From: Acanthaster planci
Taxonomy: Eukaryota > Echinodermata > Asteroidea > Valvatida > Acanthasteridae
DNA length: 64,000 nt
Direction: 5' to 3'
NCBI RefSeq assembly: GCF_001949145.1
Contig: NW_019091660.1
Coordinates: 127,673-191,672 of the forward strand
Shown here: positions 10,801 through 25,800 of the stretch, piece after piece
Position numbering within the stretch: the first letter of the stretch is position 1
How the letters are laid out: the number at the start of each line of letters is the position of its first letter
Made by a program: the position numbers and the translations under genes
The notes under the pieces: model-generated
The model's input: only the letters and a program-made list of their open reading frames with translations
Told to the model about the DNA's origin: nothing
Databases searched by the model: none

Positions 10801-13800
10801 GTGTTTGAGAAATGGTCCGAATCCCAACCTATGTCTCGCCACAATTGTCAACTCAGTCTAACCTACTTACAAATTGGGTATCCTCTAATATCATATTTAG
10901 CTGCTAAGGCCTTGTTGGCTGTCGCATCCACAGCGGCAAGTACTCCAGGGTGCTACATACATCAAAGAGGACAAAAGGCATTACAATCCCCGTCATCCTT
11001 ATACTACCCCCCCCCCAAAAAAATCTCTTCTAAAAAAAAAAGAAGACACAGATCCAAAGACCAGAAACGATACAGGAGTAATACTGGTTCATGCACATGT
11101 GACATGTTAGTGGCATGATAACTTGTTTGATGATGAACTTGTTTGAATCAACTGGCTATGGCTAGGATTAACACATGCATCTATGGGAAATGGCTACAGC
11201 CACTCAACAGTGGCTGCCATATGTGCACATGTTTTTCCACAGCCGCAACCTTCTAACATGGCTTGTTTTTCACCTGAATGAGTACAAATATCTAGGGTCT
11301 ATGCGTGGGGACACTACAAAAACCTTTTCTTGCTTCAATAATCCTACTCTCATAATGCATTTCTTTCAGAGATTCATATTCCAACCACGGCAACAGTGGT
11401 ACCAACAGGTTGTACAGCCTAGGTAGAAATGCCATCCAGAAAATAACTAAGGAATTGACAGGAGTTCTCCTAGTAAGATGGTCACTCATCTATGTTCCTT
11501 ACCCCAGCTTCCTTGAGAAGAGTCGCAGCTTCTGAGTAGGCAGGTTTCATTTTCTTGCAATGACCACACCCTGAAAACAAAAATCGAAAATAATAATCAA
11601 CCATTTATCCGGACTCTTAGCAAGAACGACTCATTACAAAGTTTCCCCTGTTCCTACAGTATCAGGATAAAGGTCTAGTACCTTGACACCTCAAATGACA
11701 ATACCTACTTACATGGAGCATAGAACATGACCAAGACCGACTCTTCTTTGTTGATGACTTCATCGAAGGTGCTGTCCGCCAGTTGTAACACATTTTCCCC
11801 ACCATCAAGCTCCGCCCAGAAATCCTCTACCACAGGTTCAGGTAATGGGGGCGCTGCATCAGGGTTGACCAAAAGCATCATGAAGCGGACAAAGTCAATC
11901 TCCTGTAGTCAGGTAGACAGAAAAATGGGGGGAAGCAATGGTTACAAGCAAGGTATACTGTGGAATCCCTGCACAATTTGTACCACCAAATTGGTGACGA
12001 ACAGGGATTACAACACGTGAAAATCACTACAAATTTGTACCTGGCATTTCTGCAAAGACAATACAGATTTGTGTACATTCTGATGAAAACTGATCATGCA
12101 TGGTTTGAACTATGACTCCCACATTTTATCTTTTTAAAACTCTGCTTTAGATTGTTCGCCAATGTTTTTTCCAACAACTATTACAAGAAATGCCATGCAA
12201 ATGGTCATGTAGAAATTTATGGAAAGCTGAGCCATCAAATTCGACAAAGTACGGTTTGAGCAGGTGTTCAATTGAGTATTTGGAAGAACTCCACCCATGA
12301 AACAACTCACCTCTCTTCCTCCACTGTAAGGCACGGGATCTTTACCGTAAACAAAGTACTTGATGGTCGGGTAGCCTGTTACGTCGTACGTCGTGCACAT
12401 TTCTTTGTTCTTGTCATCAGTGCAATCCACAGCAATGTAAGCAACTTTTAATTCGTCTTTCAACTTTTCAGCTGCTGCCGTAAACTCTGGCTTGGCCTTT
12501 TTGCAGTGACCACACCCTGACAACAGTGAATGATTACTCACTTTTGTATTCGTACACACACAATGGCTTGAACGAGTCTGTTGCAGTTGAATATGTATGA
12601 AGTCTCAAGTCTCTGTCTGCCAAAGCCAGGGGCTACTGAAAATGTCGCTCTGCAACTTTATTTGGAACTCAAGGATTTTCAAAAACGTGACAATTTGGTA
12701 CAAAAATGCACCTAAATCTTGGATGAGTGACCATCACGTCAAAGTTTCTTGAGAACTGTGGCATTATTTTTAAAATTCAGCATTGTTGGTCACTAATAAT
12801 ACGGTGCCTGGGACAAGTTAATTGTGGAATTGGCAAGTGGTTAAGGGAAAGCATTAAGAGGTAAAAGTGCTTACAGGGAGCATAGAACATGACCAGACTG
12901 TGTTTCTTCTTCTTGGTTACCGTCTTGAAGTTTTCACCGGTTGCGTGGATGACAGCCGTTTCCTGATCACTCCAGCTGGGCTCAGGAGGAGGTGGTGGAG
13001 GAGGTTCTGAGGGGCTGTGGCAGGCAACATTAGTGGAGAAAAAGTGTTGTTATGGCCTTCAGATACTGTAGGTAAAAAGGTGTCTCTCAATGGGAGCAGG
13101 TCTACAATACTTGACAAACCAAACCCAAGTCCCAAATCGTCACAGCCACGTTTGAATTAAAGGCCGTTGAAAGGATCTTGCACAATACAAACCGATAAGA
13201 ATCCTCGTCATTTTTCACCCACTGACGTTCATTTTCATCAGGATTCCATACTGAGTGATACATCCCAACAAAGAGTACACAAAATGTTTGACAATAAAAA
13301 GCCTTTTTTGAGTCATTTTGTCAGATTCATTTTTATTTGAGGGGCAATATACAGCGTGTGACTTGATTTGAAACACATTGAAGTGGTTTAATAGCCCTTT
13401 TTGAGTCTTGAATATAGGCTGAATGAGCATCTAATTTCAAGCCCAGACCCTGAGACCCGTCAAAGTCTACCAAGAGGACTGGGGAAGATATTGCTCAATT
13501 ACATCGAGCCCAACCACTCCTAATTTACTTGGATCTCGTGGCAGCGTGAAAGTGGTCGAATCATCACACTCTCTCTGCATTCCTAATTCCTTTCTATTAA
13601 AAATAGGTTTGATACAGATATTAGAAATGAAATTGTAATAGCAGAGTTATGTAATTAAATTTCAAACATGTTTGATTATTGGAAAATGTCCAAAGAGTGA
13701 ACAACAAGAGACATAGTCAAGTCCATTCATAAAAATCAGTCAAAAGTAACTAGATGAATGACAAAAGATTTCCTTTGTCACATTTCACGTAAATAGGTTT

Positions 13801-16800
13801 GTGGCTTGGCTTGAGACTGGATGACTTGTAATGGACTTTAGGACTTGTAATAATGGACTGTATGCAGCTATTTGGTTGTGTTGATATCCTGATTTTTACA
13901 AATTTGGAATAAACCATAGTTGACAGGGATGAGACTTGATAAAGGACTCACTCTTTCATGAACTCCCGGATCTTCTCTCCCGTTCTTTCATTTAAATCCC
14001 AAGCAAATTCACCATCTCTGTGGGTCAGTTTAAAAAACGGGACAGAAAATAGTTGATTACTGGAGTATCTGTTTGAACTTGTCAAACTTGTCAAATGAGT
14101 TTGGAAGTTTCTCTTAGGTATATACCGGGTATCTCTTTCTCTATATTTCAAATCAGATAAAAGCAACGAGAAAATGTTTGAAGAGTTTGTCAGAAGTGCA
14201 GAACACAAACAAGTGTACACCATGTAGAATTGTTTTAATTCCTCCTTTCATGTTGCTTTGTATTGACAAACAGAAGTATAATAAATCAATTGGAAGGCTA
14301 ATCAGGCCTACTTGAAATATTTGAGAGTGGGAAAGCCTTTAATCTCATAGCGTTTGGCTAGAGCTTGTTCCTTGGTTGCATCCACAGCAGTCAACACCCC
14401 TTCATGCTGTAAATAAGAAAGGAAAGACAAACAAAAAAACCCTGACATGGAGTTTTTTATTGAATTGTGCGAGGGGTCAGTTCAAATCTTGCTGCCCGAA
14501 TCTAATTTATTCACTGAGCACTCTGACATGGGCAGGAGCCTGACTATTTTGCTGTAATTACTGGTTTACACTGAAGTTTCACTTTGACATACATATTTCA
14601 TTCCAACACTAAAGGTGACAGGAGTTTTCATAATTTGGAACTATCCATCAGAGTACAAGGAAGGAAATTTACAATTGACCANNNNNNNNNNNNNNNNNNN
14701 NNNNNNNNNNNNNNNNNNNNNNNNNNNNNNNNNNNNNNNNNNNNNNNNNNNNNNNNNNNNNNNNNNNNNNNNNNNNNNNNNNNNNNNNNNNNNNNNNNNN
14801 NNNNNNNNNNNNNNNNNNNNNNNNNNNNNNNNNNNNNNNNNNNNNNNNNNNNNNNNNNNNNNNNNNNNNNNNNNNNNNNNNNNNNNNNNNNNNNNNNNNN
14901 NNNNNNNNNNNNNNNNNNNNNNNNNNNNNNNNNNNNNNNNNNNNNNNNNNNNNNNNNNNNNNNNNNNNNNNNNNNNNNNNNNNNNNNNNNNNNNNNNNNN
15001 NNNNNNNNNNNNNNNNNNNNNNNNNNNNNNNNNNNNNNNNNNNNNNNNNNNNNNNNNNNNNNNNNNNNNNNNNNNNNNNNNNNNNNNNNNNNNNNNNNNN
15101 NNNNNNNNNNNNNNNNNNNNNNNNNNNNNNNNNNNNNNNNNNNNNNNNNNNNNNNNNNNNNNNNNNNNNNNNNNNNNNNNNNNNNNNNNNNNNNNNNNNN
15201 NNNNNNNNNNNNNNNNNNNNNNNNNNNNNNNNNNNNNNNNNNNNNNNNNNNNNNNNNNNNNNNNNNNNNNNNNNNNNNNNNNNNNNNNNNNNNNNNNNNN
15301 NNNNNNNNNNNNNNNNNNNNNNNNNNNNNNNNNNNNNNNNNNNNNNNNNNNNNNNNNNNNNNNNNNNNNNNNNNNNNNNNNNNNNNNNNNNNNNNNNNNN
15401 NNNNNNNNNNNNNNNNNNNNNNNNNNNNNNNNNNNNNNNNNNNNNNNNNNNNNNNNNNNNNNNNNNNNNNNNNNNNNNNNNNTTCCTATACCATTATTCC
15501 GTCATCTTCATTCCTATACCAGTACATACTATGTTTTCAGAAAGTTTTACAGGGATTGCCTCGCTTTCAATTCAAAATGGCCAACTTGAAAGTATGATCA
15601 CCACGTGCTGGTCAAGCTATCAATGTAATCACCATTTCTCCAAAACTATCAAGGGGGAAACTGGGGTTTGGAGGATTTTCATTTATGTAAACTAGGGTAA
15701 AGCCCAATCAGATACAAACCTGCCATGTGGGAAAAGACAAGTGGCCCAGAGGCAGAAGAAATGTTCAATTTAAGAGGTGGGAGGAAAACCCCAGCCAAAA
15801 AAAATCCCCAGGGAGACACATGAAATCAGCCAGGGACTGAAAACCCAATCCACAGATGAGCTTAGGTGGGATTCGAACCCCTGGTCACAGAGGTGGCAGG
15901 CGAGGACAGTCTATGCAACTTTACCAACCTGACTCCCCGATGATGAAACTTAATTCTGTGTTAATTGAAAACCTCCAAGGTACTACCCACTCACCCCTTC
16001 CTCTGATAACAGTTGAGCTGACTCTGTGTATTCTGGCTTCATCTTCTTGCAATGACCACACCCTACAAGTCACAAGAATAAGCAGTACATTTACATAATG
16101 TATGAATATGCAACAGGCACTGGGCCATAACATTCCAAGAGGAGCACTTCAAACAAGAGCATGCAATTCATTCATGACCAAAATTGAAATCCACTCCAAA
16201 GATTTGTACACGTACCAATATGTCAAGTTCCAATTCAAGGAATGCACCAAAATGGGCAGATGAACTTACACGGGGCGTAGAACATGACCAGCACTGATGG
16301 GTGTCCTTCCACGTAGCTGTCAAACGTTTCGTCAGTGAGGTGAATGACCTCGGACTCTTCATCACTCCACTGGGCTTCAGGTTCTGGTTCCTTGGGAGGT
16401 TGGGGACTGGTCAAAACGAATCCCCAAGGAATCGCTTAGTACATGTAGCAGTGATAAGCATCATCAATTAACAGATAACTTTTTTAGACAAGAGTGGCAC
16501 AGGAAACCTGCAGACGGTAAGTCAAGTTTCGTTTTCTAAACAGCTTAACTTAAGTTTAAGGTCATCAATTCAGGAATAAATACACCTCAGACAAATAAAA
16601 TAGGTATTTTGGTACAGTGCTGTGGCCAAGAAAACATTTAGACTCTGACACAAAACTAGAAAATACTACCAGGTCACAACTCGTACAGAGTTGTGACCTG
16701 GTAGTATCACAGAAAGAAATCACTGACATTTTATTCTTATTTGTGTCCAAATCACAAATCAAACTTTTCTATTTTGAATTTCCCATTTGCTTATCATGAT

Positions 16801-19800
16801 GTTCTTGAGACTTAATATGGAGGTTTTCTAGTCCTCCTCCAGCAAAAATTGATCTTAATTTTCCAGTTTTTCTTGATGTTTCAATTCCATTTCATACTGA
16901 CAAATGTGACAAGTGTCCATTCTATGAAATACATTCTGGTCTTACTCTTTCATCCATTCAATGATGCCACTTTGATCTCTCTCGCCACCATAGTTAAACT
17001 TCTGTTGTCCATCCCTTGAAAAAGGAGAAATGAAAAAAAGACAAAATTATCAAGTATTTTCTTGCTCTGCTGAAATAAATATTCTCTGTCTTTCCAATCC
17101 AGCCTGTACATAACCCTGAGCTGTTAACAAACCCTTTGGCAAGTCTTGACCTCGTCATTTTGGTATTCTTCATTAACTCTGAAAAGCTCTGACTGAGGCC
17201 ACGCATCAGGAATCATTTCCATTTTATTTGAGAGATTCCATTGGGATAATGTGCATTCCTATTGCATGGCACTAACATGTTATCTTGAGGCAAACTTGAA
17301 TTCCTAAGTCTGACTGGTCAATTCATGGCAACAAACAGTGTGATACATCATTGTACTGCACGATTCCCATCAAACCCAGAGTACATGTAATGCAGTATTC
17401 AAAAACCTTGCATTCAGCTATTTCTATGCTAAAAGCAAAACACACAGATGCAAAATTTACTGTAAATTCAAAGGTGACGCATTTGCGCATAGGCCTCTAT
17501 GACATCCTTACTGCGTGTCAAGTTTGCTTGCAGATAAACTTGTTATCATGCTCCCATATACTACTCGGCCTTTGGCCTCGTTGTATGCGAACCACAGATG
17601 CACTATATTATTCAATGTTCCACTCAGGCTCATGTGATAACTTACATTATTCAGGCTTCTTTAATGGTAAACAGATCAAGACTTGATTCCAAATATTAAA
17701 AGCTTCCCAAGATCAATAACTTCTAGGGAGCAAAAAATGATGCAACCAAAAACAGAATTCATAAAACTTTATTTACAACAATAAACATGAATATTAGCAA
17801 TGTGTTCATGAATACATGAATGTCCATGACTAATGTCCATGACTAATGTCCATGACTGTGCAGTTGCAACTTAAAAGGTTTCCAATTTCTTTGTGACCAC
17901 TATCCAGACTTCACAATACATAGGCACTGAAATTTGAGATTTGGACATTAATACAGCAAAAAGAATTACATCTCACAAGGCTTTGAGACATTTGATCAAA
18001 TGCAAATTCTGGAAAAAAAATAAGGACTGTTCATTAGATCCTCAGTAAAAAACAAAGCGTGACTGTGTTAGATTTCACTTTGCCTTGTACTGCTGAATGT
18101 TAATGATTAAAAGCTGATAGGCATTGAGTAAGCAAGAACTTAAACCCAAATCCTGGTGTTCCTTTCCCAAGTTCCTAATTAAATAAAGGCAGAGTTCCCT
18201 GCGGGATACTCTCAATTTAAGAGATGCTTCTAGTCATACCTGCAAAAACTTGAGCAAATTTGAAACTGATCAGCCAAGGTTGTCCCACTTACTCAAAATA
18301 AATGATTGTAGGGAAGCCGGTGATGTTGTAGGCTGTGCGAATCTCGTAGTTTGTAGGTAGATCAACGTCTACACCAGCTAAGACCTGAAGGGCATAGAAA
18401 ATGGATTTGAAAAAACAATAAATAACACAAATAGAAATATTAAGATGTGTGAAGTTGGCAGAATCACTATACCCTAGTATACTCTAATGTGGACGAAACC
18501 TTTCAAAAATTTCAAAATGATTTTCTTAGTTCTGTTGCATCCAAAATTAAAGCCGAGTACACTGCCGGCAAACTAGTTTCCTTGCATTCTTCCACTTTTT
18601 TCTGTCCAAGATATCCTCTTACCATTATGCAGTTACTATACGGATCCAAGCTTTCAAAATTGAACGGAAGGTTTGGAGGGTGTTCCAAGATTGCAGCTAC
18701 TTGAATATTACACTTCCAAACAAGACTGACTTACATTTTTCATTACATGACAGCAGGATGCACTGATAAATCCCATTTTACCGACATGACCTCCATTGTC
18801 CTAATTACCCCCAATATCAAGTTTACCTCAGACACAAATCAGATTTCACAGCATCTTTTTTATCACCTTGAATCCAATACACACTGAGCTATATCAAATT
18901 ACTTGGAGTTGCCTGTGCCAACTCAGATGAAGAATTATCATAATCCAACACCAGGGGAAATTAAGAGGTACAGTCCATCAAGATTTATGCCCTGGTATCA
19001 TTTTCATTTGAAGCAGCTGCTACAGCTCACTACAACTATGCAATCCTTTTTTCTTCATTTTTACAAGCATATTAAAATCAAACCTAAAACAACGTATGGT
19101 AGGAATTTCTCTTTCTTTGTGGTGGGGGTAAAAATCCATCAAGGACAGAAATAGATTTCTGTTCTACATGTAGTTAATTCAAAAGAATTTATTGGGAGAA
19201 AAAAAAAGGCACTGTAAAAGAATCGTTTAGGGTAAGATTTTGGCCCAAGGTCTTTTTAGTACAAGAATTATGCCCATGACTGTGCACATTCCAATCAGAA
19301 ATGCACAAAACTGTAAAGATTTCTTGCCATGTTCTTGTGGGGAACCATATTTCAGACATAATTATTACAAAGTCACTTTAAACTACTATCTTCCCACTTC
19401 AGATGATATCACACCGAATCAACTGAGCCCCAAGCACGGCATGTACTGCATGCATTAATTTGTGTCTGGTAACCAGACATTAAGCTGATGCACATGTTCT
19501 AGGAAGGTCTAAATGACTTCCGGGCCGTGAGTGATGAGAGTGTAATTAAAACACACAGTCTGGAAGAGTGAGATTGCTTTCTTTGATTTTGATACGAGGG
19601 GAAAATTGCAAAAGCAGGCAACGTCAGAGATCACGTCGTCTGCTTGAGTAGTCTAAGAGTCTTGCATTCTGGACTGGTTTTTTAACCTCACCCTTCGCAG
19701 ATTTCTCTCCATATAGTCAAGTCACCATTTTAACATCTGCATGTACATTTTGTATTGTGGTACCAAAGTACAAGTACATGTAAGCTTGAGTTATGCCTTT

Positions 19801-22800
19801 GGACAGACCTATCATGTACAAGTCGATTTTTTTGTGAAGATACAATTGCAAGGTCGTTTGCATACATAAATAAAGAGTACATGCACATTGACAGGTTCAA
19901 ACTAGTTTCTTTTCTTATTCCTCTAATTCTAACGAGCTGAACCTGCCCAGCAGGCCTTGTTTGTCGTTTTATGACACATCTCTTTGGCTGTCTGTATTAT
20001 CACCAGCTTTATCTAAAAACACAAGTTTCCACATACCACCAAAAACTACAGTTTTGTCATACGTACATGTAGTTCTGTTAAAATTTATTTATCATTGTTT
20101 TTCCTTATACGGAAATTGCTGACATGTAAATTAAGGCCTTTTGAGGGAAATCTGTTGACCAAATGCACGTTTGGTAAGGGTAGACAGATTTTGCGCATTG
20201 TGATTGGCCAACGCATTGCAAACTATTGGAGGCGCACTATTGTGAATCGTCCGTATTGATGTTCACTGACCTTGCATTATTTTGTATGACAAATGAATGT
20301 TTCTTTTGAAATGAACCAAATAGAAAAAAAAACTTTCTTTATAATAATCCTTCATAAGGTCAAATGCCACTGTTAAGAGATGTTGCTCATTATCAACTTT
20401 ACCATTCCATCCCAGAAGAAATGAAATCCTACAAGACCAGTCAAAACTCTAGAGAAGAGAAGTCAAACTCACCGCAGAGTCCTTGAGTTCTTTGGCTGCG
20501 CCAGCAAATTCTGGCTTCATCTTTTTGCAATGCCCACACCCTGAGCATAATAAATCAATGAATATTAATCATTCCAATTACAAACCGACAGGTGATAAAT
20601 TTTATGTGATCCACATCTTGATGGTCACAAACAACACTCTGTTACTAAATCCATTACCACATGGCCATAAATTTCATAGAACCTGGCTAACCCACAGAGG
20701 ACTGATTTGCAAGTTATTCGATGCAACCAAAACTCGTGTGTCAAATCAATTGATTTGTGCCACATTTGAATGCTACAATATTAAGTTTTCAGACATACCC
20801 GACGTACATGTACATGTACGGTATGCATGAGTGTTGAAAGACAAATTTCAATTTTGTTACACTGTAAAAGGATGAGAGAATATACAAGGATATGTCCATG
20901 TAGCAAGAATTATTGAAGGATAATTTTTTGTAGGACTGCATGTAACTTGTAGGCCTCATTTCCATGGTTTCACAGTGTATTTTGACTGAAAAAAAATACC
21001 AAGGCAAATGTACATGTACAAGGGCACTGCTTGCTGGCCTCCTCCAATCAACTTTTCTCCCATTCAGGGACTCTCAAGACTAGATTCAGAAATCACTTCA
21101 AAAATGCAAGCAAAACATTCAAATGAAAGAAAGGTTAGCTTACATGGTGCATAAAACATCACCAAGATTGGTTTCTTCTCCTTGGACAACATTTTCTGCA
21201 GCTCCTTGGAAACCAGACACACAAAATCAGAAAGTAAGATGAGTTAACCTGATATGGGGGACGTCTGAAGCAGTGCAGCAGGGACCCTTTCTTTCATATA
21301 CAGAAAAGTTGATGGTTCCCTTTCAATAATCTGATCCCTAAAATAAGGAAGAGTTTAAAATCTTGCAAAAAGTTACTGTTATGAACTATAGGCCCTGAGC
21401 TTTCCAAACTGTACATGGCAGGTTCCTCAAAATATGGACCATTAGATGTTCAACTTTGGGAGCTCATTTTTGCAGAAGTGTACAGCAGTGAATTGATTCT
21501 CGGTGTCTGATATAATGAGGGAAGTCATGGCTGATATCTGGAACAATGATGACCGTGTCCATCTTTCAACTTAATTGGAATTAATTAAAGTCTTGAACGT
21601 CAGCATATTTGATGGATGTGAACAACCTGTTGAAATCCTAGCCAATAAAATTTGCCGAGGAGTGATAATCCCTGCCGTTATTTTACACAGATTTATATGA
21701 GGTGAAAGGTGATAACATTTACACATATTAAAACCATAATCACGAAATTAAAAAATACCTCTCACAATTAATTAGGTCCTGAAGTCGGCAGTCACGAATG
21801 TCATTCGATTCTGTCACTAGTGTCAAAAAATCGACTGCAAAAAAAAAAGCGCAAAAAGCACCGCCAAATCATCATCCTTTTACGACTGGACCGATCACAT
21901 TTTCTTCAAGTATATTTCCGAAAACCGCAGTCAAAAATACCGATCATGGCAATTTTGTGACTTCCGTCATTCTCTCACCGTGCCGTTAGAATAACGTTTC
22001 GCTGCACTGTGGCCTGTTTTACCTTTGACATCAACCCAGATAGTATGCCTTCTTTTTTATTCGATATTAATGAGCCCCTCCACGGAATGGTGATGCTCCG
22101 TGATTTTTCTCTTCGGACAAAGGTTTCTCGAAAGAAAATCGGTCATTCTGAATGAAATTTGAAAAAAAAATGACTTCCGAGACATAAAATTTGATTCATG
22201 ATGAAAATCTAATGCTCAGAGTTGTTATTTTTAACTTAATTTTCAGCGGGGGTATCTCCAAAATAAGCAGCAAAATGAACATTACGCATGGAATGTTCGA
22301 GCACTACATGTGACAGCATTTTCGGCATTCTCGTACATCATGCATTTTTGTCAAAATTTTCGAACATCATCAAAATTCTGTCAAATATGACGTTTGCAAC
22401 GAACATATTGTACTCGTTACACATTTTTGATGCAGCCAAACTTAAAGATAATTTTCAGTGGTTGAAAGGTATAAGACCTGGCAAATATGTTGGTATAGTG
22501 AGAGTGATTATCAACGGTAAGAGAATGAAGAGAGCCAATCTTTTCTCATCATTTTCTGTCGATTTGTGCTCTTTTTTTTAATGGCTTATATTTTTTTAAA
22601 GTTATTTCTTAGGTGCTTTAAAATACATCAGTTGAAAAATATATTGAATTCTCCTTCTTGTTGAGAGAAGTTTTGAAATCAAGTCCTCTGGTGTAAACAC
22701 TTTGACGTAAAACTTTAAATGAATTCAACTCCATTTGATTTGCACTGGTAGCCAACCAAATGTCCACCATAAGTACATATTATGCCTAATTATCCCCATA

Positions 22801-25800
22801 TAATCATTTTTATAAATCTGAAGGTGCTAATTTGTATTTTTCTTGATCAAAGTCACTCTTTTACAAGTTTTGAAAAATGACATTTGGGGTTGCATTTTGG
22901 TCCATTTTATGAAGACCATGCCACATGTACATGTCACACTCTTCTTTTTCACAGAATAAACAATGAAATTGAACAGCTTGATAATCAAACCCTTCAATCT
23001 TTTCCCCCAAGATAAACAAAACTGTAACTGTAGAAGTGCTCATTGGTAATTGAGCATAATATTTGAATGGGTAATAGACCCTTGTGTGTATGTTGAATGT
23101 CAAGTGAAACTGCCATATTATGTCTGACAGTAACTTATACCATGCCAGCAATAAATGCACTTCGGGATACTCCTCTTGAACTTCTAAGCTTTATTCATTA
23201 GTGTTAGGATCAAGACTCAGACCTTGGAAAAAAGGTTATCAAATGAAAGTTCAGATTCCAGTCAGGCCCAAAGGACATGAGAAAACACTTCCATGCTCAT
23301 TTTTTTTTTAGTGTTTTAGTGTTTAAATGGGAGTCATAAATCATCATTTTTAAAGGAAAAAGTTGAAGTGTTGCCAAAATAATATCGATAAGGTCTCACT
23401 TTCACCTGAAGGTTTACCAGAAGAAATGCACCGTTATTCTTTCATTACACAATTCTCTTTAATAAAATGTTATTTGACTTGCGTACATTGTACAAATACC
23501 CAAATAAAGTCCCTGAAAATTCTCATAAATGATACAAAGTGAAGAGATGTTCAAGAGCACCTCTAAGGAAACCATGTTTTCTCTGATTTTATCTGTTCAA
23601 ATAAAAATGGAAGTATCCAGATTGCCAAAAAATGCATGTAGCCATTGTATGCAGCCATTGTTTGGCATGCACAAGGGCTTATCCACTACAAACACAGGGC
23701 AAAGGTTCCCCTCGTTTTTTCTGTTTTCTCCTCAATGACGCAATCTACATTGAGAATTCGCATCTTGGCATGAACAGAAAAAAACCTTTTTAGCTGGTTA
23801 TACTTGAGCTCTGAAAACGAATGACACTGCGTTCAATTTGGATGCTTCCATATTTATTTGAAGATATAAAATGCAGTGCATACGATCCTCTACCCACGAT
23901 GCATCTCTTGTACATGAATACGACAGATTTTCATGTGAGGCCTACATGTAACTCTAATCTGCTGCAAGGAAGCACCATATTTATCTTTCTGGACTTATTC
24001 TCTTTTTCCACCAAGCCAGAGATTTACTCAACCAAAAAATCAAGAAATACATATCCATTACAGAACTGGACAAGATGCTTCATAGGCTCTAGGCACCAAG
24101 AGCTTTGTTCATGAAGGCCCTAGGTACTCTGCTCCAGGTATCATCCCTAATTTCACAAATGAGGTTATTTGGTTGGATTCTTGCATTCCATTTTGACGCT
24201 AATAGGAAACTAGTTGGAAGCTTTTCCAAAATGAAAATTCAGAGCAAGACACTTAACCTTGTCAATAGTGTTTTACTTTTTTCACAAGGTATTCCATTAA
24301 GGACTCACATTTCTGCATGTCCCTGATTTTTTCTGGTAAGGACTAGGCATAGAGACTATTGGATAATCTGCCCTGCTCAATTCAATTCTACGCAAACAAC
24401 AAAGAGCAGAATTTTGTGCATCTTTCTGTGACTGTTCTGTTGGTATAATCTGTAAAGAGTGTTTGTTTGTCCATTCTGTCCAGCACACTATCTTTAATCT
24501 ATGTGTACACGCATCACATGTGACCCGCTCTGCAAAAAAGGGTAAACAGTTGCGCAATTCCAAAATATGTTATGGCTTGTCCTATTTGGAGAGGGCAAAA
24601 TGTCTTTCAAAATGTGATTTTGAGTTTTTTCCTCTATTAGCTTGTATAACATTTATGTTTTCAGAATTTGTGACTACAAACATGGATACTGATGAATAAA
24701 GATGAAAAATGGATCATTCAGTAGGAAATTCTACATAGCATTGTGTTTCTAAGTGCTACACTTCCTGAGCTTTTTCTCAAAAAGTGCTTTTATTGAATCC
24801 GAAAATGTGGATATACAGATGTCTAAATATCTCTGGAACGCAGTGCACTACAGGGGTCATTCATATATCAAATTGTAGCTTTTAATGTACAGAATCCAGC
24901 CATATCAAAAACTGATAACCCGAATCTAGCGACTTATTACCCATTTTTCTAGAGCCGGTCACATATAATATGCAAGGTTCACCTACCTTTCCTGACTCAA
25001 TGTGTCTGACATTGCCAGCTGTGGGATCCTCCATCCATGGTGCGTCTTCCGTAGGATTATTCAAGAAATATATCATAGACTACAATTGGAATAACAGAAA
25101 TAAAAGTGCCAAAAATTTTTTAAAACATCAATGATAATTCAGGAAATGCAGGAATCGCAGATTATGGCTGAAACAGAATACACAAAGAAATAATTTGAAA
25201 TAATAATGTTTGATGCAATGTATGTATTGTAACAAATATCACTTTCAGCATTTCATGTCACCATTTAAAATGTACTGTTAACTTTTTAGAAATTACAATT
25301 AAATTACCTTTTTATTCTTCCTTCTGTCATAATCTTTATTGAATTCACCCTCCCTGTTACAAAGAAAGAAGTTTATTTCAGAAAAAATTTTCCCTGATTT
25401 TAAATTGTTTTTCTATGGCTAGTATTTATGTAATGATGTAGAAGCTTTTACAGTAGTTTTACCACGACTTAAGCCCAGATGCATATACTACAAGTCAACC
25501 ATTTATATTCTCTGGAAATTTTCTTAAAGCTACATACATGTATCTCAGAAATTATCCATATATCACTCCAAAAAAAAATCCTTTAAACAACATCTGTGTT
25601 GTCGAGCTTCATGTTTGGGAAACATTGCTAAGCTCTGATTCAAGTCCATCTGGAAAGCTTGTGTTACAAATGATTTTAACAGATCTTACAGGGCAAGGAC
25701 CAAAGTTACCTACGACAAACTTTGAAGTACAGTGCCTTTTAAAAAGAAAACCACGCATATGCTTACTGGTAGTGCTTGAGGACCACATTGCTTGGAGAGA

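Noticed and set aside
14584-15597. Long open frames of over 300 codons
   Set aside because: They consist almost entirely of N and are gap artefacts. The same applies at 37490-38052.
24297-24330. Small exon candidate next to a gtgagt on the minus strand in PDIA5-like intron 6
   Set aside because: Exons 6 and 7 join in phase 0 with full homology and there is no place for extra residues.
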